DNA of 64,000 bases from an uncultured Rhodospirillales bacterium (GCA_903822185.1 CAIJOA010000048.1:62001-126000), one strand, 5' to 3'. Positions 9,270 to 17,956 are shown, counted from the first letter of the stretch. The notes: generated from the letters alone by a model not told the origin. A program made the numbers and translations.

Positions 9270-10154
9270 TCAGTTCCTTGCCGCCAGGGCTTCGTCGCGC
9301 GCGACGGTCATCACACGTAGCGAAAGCTCGCGGGCAACGCGGCGGCGATAATCGGCCGAGGCATGATTGTCGGTGATTGGATCGATCGCATCGCGCAGCA
9401 AATCGGCTGCGGCGGCGAGATCGGTGGCCTCGAGTTTCGTGCCGACCAACCGTTGTTCCATGGCATCGACGCGCAGCGGCGACGGCTCCGCGCCACCGAT
9501 ACCCACCACGGCGCGGCGGCACACGCCGCTCTGATCGAGCGCAACTTGGCATGCCGCCGAAACCAGCGCGAAGTCGCTGCGGCGTATGCTCATTTCATCA
9601 AACGCCGTGCCGATACGGCCGGCGATTTGCCAGATCGGAAAGCGCACTTCGGTCAGGCATTCTTCGCTGGAAAGCGCTGTCGTCATCGCGCCAAGGGCGA
9701 AATTCTTGTCGGCGATAACGCGCGATCCCTGCGAACTGACCGCGGTGATCTCGGCATCGAGCACACGCGCGAGCAGACAAATTTCAGCCGCCGGATCGGA
9801 ATTGGCGAGGCTGCCGCCGACGGTACCGCGATTGCGTGTTTGCGGATGGCCGACCATCGCCAGTCCTTTGGCGAGCAGCGGCAAAGCCTTTGCCAGCGCG
9901 ACATCGTTCAGCGCATCGTACTGACGCGTACAAGCGCGAATGACCACGGCATCCGAATCGATCATGATGCCCTTCAGTGTCTCGATGTGATTGACGTCGA
10001 TGAGCAGACTGGGACGCGTCAGCCGCATCACCATCAGCGGAACGAGCGTCTGGCCGCCGGCGATGATCTTGCCGTCGCCATTGGCGCTATCGAGCAGGCG
10101 GCAAACTTCTTCGACCGAGGCAGCGCGCGCGTAATCGAATTCCGCCGCCTTCAT
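9270..10154 (-). CDS. molybdenum hydroxylase, medium FAD subunit
   Basis: This 294-residue FAD-binding subunit of the hydroxylase starts MKAAEFDYARAASVEE. The FAD-binding motifs are AGGQTLVPLMVMRL near residue 32 and NRGTVGGSLANSDPAAE near 107, followed by the CO-dehydrogenase flavoprotein C-terminal domain. Its start is 4 bp from the Rieske ferredoxin stop, so the two are likely cotranslated. It would pass electrons from the iron-sulfur subunit to an acceptor. Given the ferredoxin gene beside it, a ferredoxin acceptor is plausible but unproven. Confidence 0.93.
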   Translation of the reverse strand: MKAAEFDYARAASVEEVCRLLDSANGDGKIIAGGQTLVPLMVMRLTRPSLLIDVNHIETLKGIMIDSDAVVIRACTRQYDALNDVALAKALPLLAKGLAMVGHPQTRNRGTVGGSLANSDPAAEICLLARVLDAEITAVSSQGSRVIADKNFALGAMTTALSSEECLTEVRFPIWQIAGRIGTAFDEMSIRRSDFALVSAACQVALDQSGVCRRAVVGIGGAEPSPLRVDAMEQRLVGTKLEATDLAAAADLLRDAIDPITDNHASADYRRRVARELSLRVMTVARDEALAARN

Positions 10155-10158
10155 TCGC

Positions 10159-10527
10159 TCAGGCCGGAAGCTGCAGATAGACCTGGCTGTCGCGAACCGT
10201 CACTTCGATCGGCTGGAGCCGCACCGAGGGATCGCCCGGATGGCAACCGGTGTCGAGACTGAATTCATAGCCATGCCACGGGCAGACGATGTTGCGCGTC
10301 TCGGAAAAGCGCAGGCCCTGACTGGTGCCGTCCGCGCCGATCAATTCTTCGGTCTGATTGAAGATATGACCCTGGCAGACCGGACCGCCGTAATGCGGGC
10401 ATTCGTTCTTGTAGGCGACGATCTTTTCGCCCAGCCGAAAAATGCCGATCTCGAGCCCGCCGACAGCGACGACCCGGGGGCTGTCTTGTTCAAATTCGCT
10501 TAACGCACCGACTTCGATTTCAGCCAT
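10159..10527 (-). CDS. Rieske [2Fe-2S] ferredoxin
   Basis: This 122-residue Rieske-fold protein has the ligand pairs CPHYGGPVC (Cys-x-His) and CPWHGYEF (Cys-x-x-His). The start MAEIEVGAL at 10527 is preferred over the track start 15 residues upstream, because the domain begins there and the extension reads back towards the next gene. The insert between the two ligand pairs is long, as it is in the second copy at 22055. It could be the electron carrier of an oxygenase or of the adjacent hydroxylase. It is paired with a small unknown protein that is also paired with the second Rieske gene. Confidence 0.92.
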   Translation of the reverse strand: MAEIEVGALSEFEQDSPRVVAVGGLEIGIFRLGEKIVAYKNECPHYGGPVCQGHIFNQTEELIGADGTSQGLRFSETRNIVCPWHGYEFSLDTGCHPGDPSVRLQPIEVTVRDSQVYLQLPA

Positions 10528-10538
10528 TCCCGCCCCCG

Positions 10539-10898
10539 TCACAGTTCCCCGGCGACCGGCCGGCGGAACCACATTGCCACGTCAAAGAGGTTCAGCCCCG
10601 CCGCGCGGATCATCGCGCAGGCCGCCACAACCGTTTCGGTCGCAGTCACGGTGCCCTCGAGAAACGGCACTAACTCGCGCTCGGCATCCTCGGCCTTGGC
10701 GGCATAAGCTTTCACCGCCGCGGTCAGCACCCGACGCAACTGTTCGTCGGTAATCGTCTGCGCGACACCCTTTTTTATGGCTGTATCGACTGCCTTGCAG
10801 AAAGCAGCGCCTGGATCGACCGCGCGGGTCGGTTTGGGCGCCGGCTTTTTGGCCACCTTTTTGACGGATCGCTTTGGAGGAGAAGGCTTTTTTGTCAC
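10539..10898 (-). CDS. small unknown protein paired with Rieske ferredoxin (copy 1)
   Basis: The GTG start at 10898 gives 119 residues: a lysine/proline-rich, probably disordered N-terminus (TKKPSPPKRSVKK) and a helical domain of about 85 residues. I do not recognise the family. The domain clearly resembles the protein at 21724: both have a YAAKA helix, a TAT(E/D) turn, and an end reading NLFDVAMW here versus PLFDLALW there. Both genes are next to a Rieske ferredoxin gene, which suggests a functional partner, perhaps a small subunit or a docking protein. The longer ORF to 10997 runs into the monooxygenase and is not supported by a ribosome site. Confidence 0.75.
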   Translation of the reverse strand: MTKKPSPPKRSVKKVAKKPAPKPTRAVDPGAAFCKAVDTAIKKGVAQTITDEQLRRVLTAAVKAYAAKAEDAERELVPFLEGTVTATETVVAACAMIRAAGLNLFDVAMWFRRPVAGEL

Positions 10899-10932
10899 GA
10901 TAGGCTCTTTATTGCACGCCGCTTCGGGGGGC

Positions 10933-12162
10933 TCAACCCTTCTCGGGCCAGTGCGGTGCCGTGCGAATATGCTCGGGACGCACCCCCACCCCGACAAGAC
11001 GGGCGGCCAATCCCTGCAAGAACGGGAAAGCCTGAAGCAGCTTGATAATGAAAGGCGGCTTGAGGGTCGGTGCGCCGCCCAGGACCGGCGTCAGGACCCG
11101 GTTCTGAATCATCAGTTGCATCGCCTGAATGACGCGCATCGGGAATTCGCGCCGTTTCTGGACCCGCGCCAGATCGTCCTCGGTCACGGAGCCAGCCAGA
11201 AGCGGTCCGGCGAGGATGTTCGATGCGGCGACGGCATCCTGAACGGCCAGGTTGATACCCACCCCGGCGACGGGCGACATCGCATGGGCAGCATCGCCGA
11301 TGCAGAGAAACCCGGGCCGGTGCCAGGACTTGGCGCGGTTGACCTGCACCGTCAGCAGCTTGATCTTGTCCCAGTCGTCGAGCAGCGCGACGCGATCGGC
11401 CATGTAAGGCGCCATCTGCGTCAGGGTTGCCCTGAAATCATGGAGGCCGCGCGCCTTGATCGCCTCGAATGTCCCTTTCGGAATGACGTCGCCGAACTGC
11501 CAGTAATCCTGGCGATCAATCGCGATCAGCATCCGGCCGGCGTCGATACGGCCCATGGTCTCGTCGGGATCGCTGGGCTTGCGCGGCATGCTGAACCACA
11601 GCACATCCATCGGCGCGCCGAGTTCATCGACCGCAAGGCCCGCCTGCTGGCGCATCAGCGAAGTGCGACCGTCGGCGGCGATGACGAGATCGGCGCGAAT
11701 CTCCAAGGGGCCAATCGGCGTGGTCGCCGTAACGCCGACGATAAGGCCGTTTTCTTCGATAAGCCCCGTCGCCTCGGCGCCCATTTTCAGCGTGAATGTC
11801 GGATAACGCGCGGCGCGCTTCGAGAGAAAAGTCAGGAAGTCCCATTGCGGCATGAACGCGATATAGGGCGTGCGCAGTTTGGTCCGGGTGAAGTCGGCGA
11901 TCGTCCCGAACGTATCGCCGAACTGAAACCGCAGCCGCGCCGTCTTTTGATGCGGCAAGTGCAGCAGATCGTCGAGACTGCCCAGCTCGTACATCAGTTC
12001 GAGGGTCGAGGGATGGATCGTGTCGCCGCGAAAATCGCGGAAGAAGTCGGCGTGCTTTTCCAGCACGACGACATCGACGCCGGCACGCGCGAGCAGCAAA
12101 CCCGCCATGACGCCGGCCGGCCCGCCCCCCGCAATGCAGCATCGTACCGATGTCTTTTCCAT
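10933..12162 (-). CDS. FAD-dependent aromatic monooxygenase
   Basis: This 409-residue flavoprotein hydroxylase is of the PHBH/UbiH type. The Rossmann motif AGGGPAGVMAGLLLARAG lies at residues 10-27, a DG fingerprint in VIAADGRTSLMRQ near 165, and the FAD-ribityl motif GDAAHAMSPVAGVGIN near 285. It would hydroxylate an aromatic or pyridine ring using NAD(P)H and oxygen. It is the first minus-strand gene of the left catabolic cluster, upstream of the small protein, Rieske and Mo-hydroxylase genes. A Mo hydroxylase together with such a monooxygenase is the usual pair for pyridine-carboxylate oxidation. The substrate is not determined by the sequence. Confidence 0.9.
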   Translation of the reverse strand: MEKTSVRCCIAGGGPAGVMAGLLLARAGVDVVVLEKHADFFRDFRGDTIHPSTLELMYELGSLDDLLHLPHQKTARLRFQFGDTFGTIADFTRTKLRTPYIAFMPQWDFLTFLSKRAARYPTFTLKMGAEATGLIEENGLIVGVTATTPIGPLEIRADLVIAADGRTSLMRQQAGLAVDELGAPMDVLWFSMPRKPSDPDETMGRIDAGRMLIAIDRQDYWQFGDVIPKGTFEAIKARGLHDFRATLTQMAPYMADRVALLDDWDKIKLLTVQVNRAKSWHRPGFLCIGDAAHAMSPVAGVGINLAVQDAVAASNILAGPLLAGSVTEDDLARVQKRREFPMRVIQAMQLMIQNRVLTPVLGGAPTLKPPFIIKLLQAFPFLQGLAARLVGVGVRPEHIRTAPHWPEKG

Positions 12163-12294
12163 CCCCGATTGTTGCCTGGGGACTGGGCCGGATCAAGCCG
12201 CCCGCTCTTGCCGAGGCGATCCAAATCCCGCACTCTGTCGCACCATCCAAAAAGGAAGACCGGCGCGCTTCGCGTCGCCAAGGGGAGACAGAAC

Positions 12295-12735
12295 ATGATT
12301 CAATTGACCGATTTGATCCGCGACCTGCTGAACACGGCTTTGTCCGACGGCGCGGTGGCCCTGTTGGGCACGTCCAGCAAAGACGGACACCCGCAAATCA
12401 GCCCCAAGGGCAGCATCGTCGTCTTCAACGACGACACGCTTTGCTATTGGGAGCGCAGCGGCCGCAGCGCGCTGAAGCGCGTCGAAGAGAACCCGCATGT
12501 CATGGTCTATTACCGCAACTCGGCCAAGATGAAGGAAATTCCCTTCCGCGGCGCCGTCATCCGTTTCTATGGCGAAGCACAGATCCTCGAAGCCGGCGCC
12601 GATCGCGACAAGGTCTGGGACCTCATCCCGGAAGCCGAGCGCAAGCCCGATCCGGAAAAGAAGGGCACCGCCGTTCTGATCAAGCTGACGAGCGTCGAAG
12701 AGATGTCCGGCAACGTCGTCATGAAGCGCGATTGA
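12295..12735 (+). CDS. PPOX-fold flavin-binding protein
   Basis: This 146-residue split-barrel protein resembles pyridoxamine 5'-phosphate oxidase. It shows ALLGTSSKDGHPQISPKGS and YWERSGRSALKRVEENPH, the usual FMN-binding strand-turn pattern. The ATG at 12295 has GGGGAG about 9 bases upstream. The 652-residue ORF of the track is mostly antisense to the monooxygenase and ends in this gene. It could be a flavin reductase or a heme/F420-type oxidase; the subfamily cannot be told by eye. It is divergent from the FAD monooxygenase, with about 130 bp between starts. Confidence 0.85.
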   Translation: MIQLTDLIRDLLNTALSDGAVALLGTSSKDGHPQISPKGSIVVFNDDTLCYWERSGRSALKRVEENPHVMVYYRNSAKMKEIPFRGAVIRFYGEAQILEAGADRDKVWDLIPEAERKPDPEKKGTAVLIKLTSVEEMSGNVVMKRD

Positions 12736-12756
12736 GAATGACGCTTATGGGTTTTT

Positions 12757-12902
12757 CCCTCTCCGCACGCAGTGGGGAGAGGGAGGGGCCCGTCGCGAAG
12801 CGATGGGAGGGTGAGGTGTCTATCGACCCCGCCATCGTATTTGCGATCACGACCCACCTCACCCTGCCCTCTCCGCCCGCATGCGGGCGGAGAGGGTTTT
12901 AG
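12757..12902. repeat. dispersed repeat R3, copy 2
   Basis: This copy lies in the opposite orientation to copy 1: CTCTCCGCACGCAGTGGGGA near the start and CCCTCTCCGCCCGCATGCGG near the end, with two hairpins and a variable middle. It fills the gap before the glycosyltransferase gene; that gene's upstream in-frame stop (TAG at 12900) falls at the edge of the element. Confidence 0.75.
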
Positions 12903-12917
12903 TTTCGGCACCCTGCT

Positions 12918-13850
12918 TTGCTCGACGGCGTCAGCTTCATCATCCCGATCTTCAACAAGCGGTCGTTCCTGCCGCAGGTCGTTGCGGGGCTGAAAGCGCA
13001 GCGTGGCGATTTCGCACGCGAGTTCATCTTCATCGATGACGGCTCGACCGACGGCTCGCGCGAGGCGCTGTTGCCGCTGATCGAGGATTTGCTCAACGCG
13101 CGCGTCCTTCATCACGCCAATGCCGGACCGAGCGTCACCACCAATCGCGGCTTGCGCGAAGCACGATACGGCCTGGTCAAGCTGGTCGATGGTGATGACG
13201 TCCTACTGCCCGATGCGACCGAGCGGCTTCGCAACGCACTGACGCAGCACCCCGAAGCCGTCGTGGCTTATGGCGAATCAGGCTATTACGCCTATGCGGG
13301 TGAAGCGCTTGCGCGCCTTGCGGCAACCGACACCACCGCCGATGAAGCGCATCTCGAAGACGCGCTGCCGCTGTTCCTGCGCGAATGTTATCTCGGCCCC
13401 AGCAATTGCCTGATCCGTACCGAAGCTGCCTTGGCGGTCGGCGGTTGCGACGAGCATGTCTTCGTCCAGGACTATTCGCTGCTGATGCGGCTTTCGACCA
13501 AAGGCCCGTTCGTCGCGACCAAGATACCGACGACGCTACATCCTCAGGCAACCGAAGGCCGACTGAATGACGGCGGGCCGCAGCTTCTACACGACACCAA
13601 CCTGACCTTGCTCAACTTCCTGTCCGAACACGATCTGCCCGCCGACGTCTTCGCCAAAACTGCGCGGCGTTCGATCACGCGCGCTTGGCTTTGGGCTAAG
13701 CGCCGCGAAGACGCGTCGGTCTTTTCGATCTGGTATCTGCTGCGGCTCGCGGCGTATCTGCCGTCGCACAAACTACAGCTTGCCTTGCTACGTCGAAGCA
13801 ATGCCGCCTTTACCTTGAGCCGTCCGGTACGTATGAGCCATCCGGTATGA
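12918..13850 (+). CDS. family 2 glycosyltransferase
   Basis: This 310-residue GT-A fold transferase shows SFIIPIFNKRSFLPQVV, FIDDGSTDGS and the DxD-type metal motif VDGDD near residue 93. It transfers a sugar from a nucleotide donor; donor and acceptor are unknown. The only start between the in-frame TAG at 12900 and the first conserved strand is the TTG at 12918, so a rare TTG start is likely. No membrane segment is seen. Its TGA overlaps the next gene's ATG (ATGA), which ties it to the DUF2252 protein. The pair has no visible link to the catabolic genes around it. Confidence 0.85.
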   Translation: MLDGVSFIIPIFNKRSFLPQVVAGLKAQRGDFAREFIFIDDGSTDGSREALLPLIEDLLNARVLHHANAGPSVTTNRGLREARYGLVKLVDGDDVLLPDATERLRNALTQHPEAVVAYGESGYYAYAGEALARLAATDTTADEAHLEDALPLFLRECYLGPSNCLIRTEAALAVGGCDEHVFVQDYSLLMRLSTKGPFVATKIPTTLHPQATEGRLNDGGPQLLHDTNLTLLNFLSEHDLPADVFAKTARRSITRAWLWAKRREDASVFSIWYLLRLAAYLPSHKLQLALLRRSNAAFTLSRPVRMSHPV

Positions 13851-14917
13851 ACATCGTCGAAGCGACCACACAATACGAAGACTGGGCCGAAGCGCGGATC
13901 GGGCTGATCGCCTCCGACGTCGAGGCCAAGCATCGGCGCATGGAATCTGCCCCCTTCCCGTTTCTGCGCGCCACCTTCTATCGCTGGTCCGCGCTTTATC
14001 GCGAAGCCTGCCCCGAATTGGCCGATGCGCCCGAACTGCTTGCGGTCGGCGATCTGCACATCGAGAATTTCGGCACCTGGCGTGATGCCGAGGCGCGGCT
14101 GGTCTGGGGCATCAACGATTTCGACGAGGCGCATCCGCTGCCTTATGCGATCGACCTTGTTCGGCTGGCGACCAGCGCCTTACTCGCCGGACAGGACCGC
14201 GTGTTGCTGATCAGCGGGCGCTATGCGGCGGCGGCGATCCTCAAAGGTTATCGCGATGCGATCACGGCCGGCGAGGGAAAGCCGTTCGTTCTCGAAGAAG
14301 AACACCCGGCCCTGCGCGTTATGGCGATGAGCAAGGAGCGCGACCCGGTTCGTTTCTGGACCAAGCTGTCGAACCAGAAGCCGATCAAGACGCCGAAGGC
14401 GATGCAGTCATTGCTGCTGCGCCAACTGCCGGGCGATGTCGAGAAGCCACGCTTCGTCCATCGCATTGCCGGTGCGGGCAGCTTGGGTCGGCCGCGTTAC
14501 GCCGTCATCGCCCAATCGGCGGGCGGGCTGGTCGCGCGCGAAACCAAGCCGCTGCTGCCGTCGGCTTGGCGGATCGGGCTCAATTCGAAACGCGAGCCTT
14601 TGTATTACGACGCGATCTTGAAGCGCGCGATCCGCGATCCGGACCCGTTCCTCACGATCACGAACGGTTGGGTCTTCCGACGACTCGCCCCGCATTGCAC
14701 CCGGATCGAGATCGGCGAGTTGCCGCGCGAGAAGGACGAGCAGCGTCTCCTCGAAGCGATGGGCCGCGAGACGGCGAACATTCATTTGGGATCACGCGAC
14801 GCGATCACAGCGTTGCGGCGCGATTTGAAACGCCGCGGTAATGGCTGGCTTTATGCCGCCGCCAATCGTATGGCGGCGGCGACCATCAAAGACTGGAAAG
14901 CCTGGAAGGCGCGCTGA
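13847..14917 (+). CDS. DUF2252 family protein
   Basis: This 356-residue protein matches the DUF2252 pattern: a start region with FPFLRATFYRW, then LLAVGDLHIENFGTWRDA and VWGINDFDEAHPLPYAIDL. The GDLHxENF and NDFDE motifs resemble the catalytic loop and metal site of aminoglycoside-phosphotransferase-like kinases, so a kinase-like fold is likely. No function is established for the family as far as I know. It overlaps the glycosyltransferase by 4 bp and converges with the ThDP enzyme, leaving only 3 bp between stops. Confidence 0.85.
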   Translation: MNIVEATTQYEDWAEARIGLIASDVEAKHRRMESAPFPFLRATFYRWSALYREACPELADAPELLAVGDLHIENFGTWRDAEARLVWGINDFDEAHPLPYAIDLVRLATSALLAGQDRVLLISGRYAAAAILKGYRDAITAGEGKPFVLEEEHPALRVMAMSKERDPVRFWTKLSNQKPIKTPKAMQSLLLRQLPGDVEKPRFVHRIAGAGSLGRPRYAVIAQSAGGLVARETKPLLPSAWRIGLNSKREPLYYDAILKRAIRDPDPFLTITNGWVFRRLAPHCTRIEIGELPREKDEQRLLEAMGRETANIHLGSRDAITALRRDLKRRGNGWLYAAANRMAAATIKDWKAWKAR

Positions 14918-14920
14918 GTC

Positions 14921-16561
14921 TCAGCCGACTTCCGACGAGCGCGGGCTGCGGCGTTCGGTGATGAATTCGAGCAGCGCCGGTTGCCCCTCGTTGATTCGCG
15001 CAACAGCGCGCTTGATCGCCGGCACGATCGCGCCGGGTTCGGTGACGCGTTCGCCGTAGCAACCCAGCGACTTCGCAAGATCGGCGTAATTGCCGCTGAT
15101 GTCGGTCGATTTGAACTTCTCGGTCGAGTACTGCATCACGCCCAGTTCGGCGGCCATGACCGAGTTGTTGAAGAGGATCGACAGGATCGGCAATCCCGCG
15201 CGCGCCGAGGTTTCAAGATCGAGACCGGTGAAGCCAAAAGCCGCATCGCCCCAGACATTGATGCAGAGCTTTTCCGGCGCGGCGAGCTTCGCACCGATGG
15301 CGAGGCCGAGGCCGTAACCCAGCTGCGTGCTCTTGCCCCACCCGATGTAGGAGCGCGGCGTCTTGCACTGCCAGAATGGCATGATCTGGTCGCGCGGGCT
15401 GCCCGAATCATGGGTGACGACGGTGTTCGCGACATCGACCGTATGCATCAAATCCCAGATGACGCGATAGGGCGACAGCGGCGCCGAATTCGAGGTGAGG
15501 CGCGGAAGCCACTCGGCCATCCATTCCTCACGATGGGCATTGATCTCGGCGGTCACGGCGGCGAGACGGCCGCGTGGCTTGCCTTTGAGACGATCGCTGA
15601 CCTCGGCAATCAACATGTCGAGCGCCAGCCCGGCATCGCCGACCAGGGCAAGCCCCGACGCGATGTCCTTGTTGATGTCGGCAGGATCGAGGGTCAAATG
15701 GACCATCTTCTTGCCTTTGGGCATCTGCATGTTGAACGGCGTCGAGGTCCAAGAACAGCCGCAACCGAAGATCAGATCGGCCTTGTGCAGCATGCGATAA
15801 AACTGCCGCGAATGCGTCGTGGCGCTCGCGCCGAGGGCGAGCGGATGGGTTTCGTCGAACACACTCTTGCCGGGGTTGCTGGTACCGACCGGCGCTTCGA
15901 GCAGCTCGGCCAGTTTCTGCAATTGCGTCCAGGCTTTCGCGTAATGGATGCCTTGGCCGGCGAAGATCACCGGGCGTTCGGCCGCAACGAGGGCCGCCGC
16001 GACTTCCGAGACATTCTTTGGATCGGGACCCGAGCGATAACGCTGGGTCTTTTCATAGACCAGCGGCTCCGGCACTTCCTCGTTCCACATATCGCTCGGA
16101 ACTTCCACCATGGTCGGACCCGGACGGCCGTTCTTGGCGATGCTGAAGGCGCGGCGCATCATGTCGGGGACGGCGGCCGCGGTCGTCACCTGTTCAACCG
16201 ATTTCGTCACGTTCTTGAAATTGGCCAACGCGCTGAAGTTAGGTTTCACATTGGCTTGCGAACGCGGATGGCCGGCCGGAATGATGACCATTGGCACCGA
16301 TTCGGCGAAAGCCTGCGCCACACCGCCGAAGGCGTTCTCGGTCCCCGGTCCCTGCTGCATCGCAAAGACGCCGATACGGTCGCCACAGCTCATACGGCCC
16401 AAAGCGTCAGCCATATGGACGCCGGTGCGTTCCTGACGGACGAGGATGGGACGAATTCCTGCTTCGGCCGCCGCTTCGATCACGCCGTTACGCGGGTAAC
16501 AGACCAGATCGGTCACGCCTTCGCGGCGCATGATTTCGGCAATGGCGGCACTGACTTTCAT
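14921..16561 (-). CDS. thiamine diphosphate-dependent enzyme (acetolactate synthase-like)
   Basis: This 546-residue protein has the three-domain layout of acetolactate synthase, benzoylformate decarboxylase and related enzymes. The catalytic glutamate is in VRQERTGVHMADALG near residue 44. The central domain spans about 190-320. The ThDP/Mg motif is GDAAFGF, with the following asparagine in LFNNSVMAAELG. No FAD-specific ALS features are evident, so it may be a 2-keto acid decarboxylase, oxalyl/sulfo-acyl type enzyme or carboligase. It is followed on the same strand by an amidohydrolase relic and the four tandem amidohydrolases upstream of it, and may end that transcription unit. Confidence 0.88.
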   Translation of the reverse strand: MKVSAAIAEIMRREGVTDLVCYPRNGVIEAAAEAGIRPILVRQERTGVHMADALGRMSCGDRIGVFAMQQGPGTENAFGGVAQAFAESVPMVIIPAGHPRSQANVKPNFSALANFKNVTKSVEQVTTAAAVPDMMRRAFSIAKNGRPGPTMVEVPSDMWNEEVPEPLVYEKTQRYRSGPDPKNVSEVAAALVAAERPVIFAGQGIHYAKAWTQLQKLAELLEAPVGTSNPGKSVFDETHPLALGASATTHSRQFYRMLHKADLIFGCGCSWTSTPFNMQMPKGKKMVHLTLDPADINKDIASGLALVGDAGLALDMLIAEVSDRLKGKPRGRLAAVTAEINAHREEWMAEWLPRLTSNSAPLSPYRVIWDLMHTVDVANTVVTHDSGSPRDQIMPFWQCKTPRSYIGWGKSTQLGYGLGLAIGAKLAAPEKLCINVWGDAAFGFTGLDLETSARAGLPILSILFNNSVMAAELGVMQYSTEKFKSTDISGNYADLAKSLGCYGERVTEPGAIVPAIKRAVARINEGQPALLEFITERRSPRSSEVG

Positions 16562-16596
16562 GACGTTTCTCTTTCTACGAAAAGGCGCTTGCCGCT

Positions 16597-16686
16597 TTAT
16601 AAGCGGGCAGTGAACAGAGGTAAAAAGGCGATCTGGTTGTCGCAGAGGATGGCGCGTCTCGCCGCTTCGGGGAGGACCGGATTGGT
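16597..16686 (-). pseudogene. C-terminal remnant of an amidohydrolase
   Basis: In the gap between the ThDP enzyme and the first tandem amidohydrolase, one minus-strand frame reads NPVLPEAARRAILCDN then QIAFLPLFTARL and a stop. This resembles the C-terminal helix of amidohydrolase-2 proteins (neighbours read LTETAKRNILGGNAKRFF). It lacks a start and any catalytic part. It is probably the tail of a fifth, deleted family member. Confidence is moderate because the match covers only about 28 codons. Confidence 0.5.
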
Positions 16687-16687
16687 T

Positions 16688-17929
16688 TTAAGCTTTGTTG
16701 CGTTCCGCCAGCCGTTTGATTTTCAGTTCGGACATCACCGGTTCCAGATTGAAGAACCGCTTGGCGTTGCCGCCGAGGATGTTCCGCTTCGCCGTCTCGG
16801 TGAGGAACGGCAGGTCATAAATCGTCGAGGGCAGATCCATGTCCCAATGCGGATAGTCCGATGAGTAGCAAAGCTGCGTCTCGGCATTGATCATCTTGAA
16901 GGTCAGCTCGAGCGCTTCCTTGTTGTTGACCATCTCCATCGGCTGCGACGAGTAATACATCTCGCGCATGTAATCCGACGGCTTACGCTTCAACAGCGGC
17001 ACTTCCGAGCTACGCATCATCCATTCATTGTCGAGACGCTGCATCAGGAACGGCACCCAGGCGAGGCCGCTTTCGACCCACATCGTCTTCAGTTTCGGGA
17101 AACGTTCCGGCAGGCCGTTGCACAGCCAGTTCGTCATATGAAGGATATTGAACCAGGCAAAGCCCAGCGCATGGACCGCGAGGAAGCGGTTGCACAACTC
17201 AAGGCTTTGATCGCCGCCCCAGGCGTAAGCGCCATGGAACACCAGCGGCATGTTCATTTCTTCGAGCAGCGCATAGGTCTTCATAAAGGCGTTGTCATAG
17301 ACCGCCTTGTAGCGCGGCGAGACGATGGTGAAGCCGATGACGCCCTTCTTGCCGCCGAAGTCTTTGACCATCTTGTAACTGCCCTCAGGATCGTTGAGCG
17401 GCAGATAGAGGGTCGAACAGATACGCGGTTCCTGTGCCAAAACCTCTTCGCAAAGCCACGCGTTGTAGGCGCGCGCCAGCGCGTTCTCGACATCGGGACG
17501 CGGCGTCAGACCCAGCGTCAACATCGGCGTCGGGAACAAGCAAACGATGTCGATACCGAGCGCATCCATCCAGCGCTTGGTCAGGGTCACGTCGCGATGC
17601 GGCGTCGGCGGGGTGATCTCGCGCGGGTTACCGCCGCTGTGGCGGGTGACGCGACCGAGAATATTTTGATAGCCGCCGGCGCCCAGCGACGAGGCGAGAC
17701 CACCCGCGCCGTAGCCTTGGTACTTGGCCTGATCGCGCATGACCGGGTCTTCGATATATTCGCAAATCTGTTTGAAAGAATGCGTCTCGAAGTGATGGCC
17801 ATCGACATCGACGATCAGGAAATCTTCATATCGCCGCTGGACCGATTGCTGATCCGCATGCGCCAGAAGAGTCTTGGTATCGACCTCGGCGAGCGATAAA
17901 TCCCGGAAATTGGCTGTATCCATCGGCAT
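16688..17929 (-). CDS. amidohydrolase-2 family protein, tandem copy 1
   Basis: This 413-residue metal-dependent TIM-barrel hydrolase or decarboxylase has a metal site with VDGHHFETHS near residue 44, VFHGAYAWGGD near 230, a histidine in FNILHMTNW, and the aspartate in SSDYPHWDMD near 360. It is the last of four adjacent paralogs that read MDT(A/V)NFRDL at the start. It differs from the others mainly in loops between residues 80 and 110 (SSLGAGGYQNILG). A start 6 bp downstream (MDTANF) is also possible and matches copies 3 and 4. The gap to copy 2 is 27 bp. The active-site core is conserved across the four, so specificity probably differs in loops. Confidence 0.9.
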   Translation of the reverse strand: MPMDTANFRDLSLAEVDTKTLLAHADQQSVQRRYEDFLIVDVDGHHFETHSFKQICEYIEDPVMRDQAKYQGYGAGGLASSLGAGGYQNILGRVTRHSGGNPREITPPTPHRDVTLTKRWMDALGIDIVCLFPTPMLTLGLTPRPDVENALARAYNAWLCEEVLAQEPRICSTLYLPLNDPEGSYKMVKDFGGKKGVIGFTIVSPRYKAVYDNAFMKTYALLEEMNMPLVFHGAYAWGGDQSLELCNRFLAVHALGFAWFNILHMTNWLCNGLPERFPKLKTMWVESGLAWVPFLMQRLDNEWMMRSSEVPLLKRKPSDYMREMYYSSQPMEMVNNKEALELTFKMINAETQLCYSSDYPHWDMDLPSTIYDLPFLTETAKRNILGGNAKRFFNLEPVMSELKIKRLAERNKA

Positions 17930-17956
17930 CGCGCTTTCTCCCTATCGTCTTTTATA

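Noticed and set aside
6377-10154. Aerobic CO dehydrogenase (CoxMSL)
   Set aside because: The active-site loop AYRCSFR of true CO dehydrogenase is absent; AVRGFGQ is present instead, which fits a general molybdenum hydroxylase.
10777-12294. N-terminal part of the 652 aa plus-strand ORF ending in the PPOX-fold gene
   Set aside because: It is antisense to the FAD monooxygenase; the real gene starts at the ATG at 12295 with its own ribosome site.
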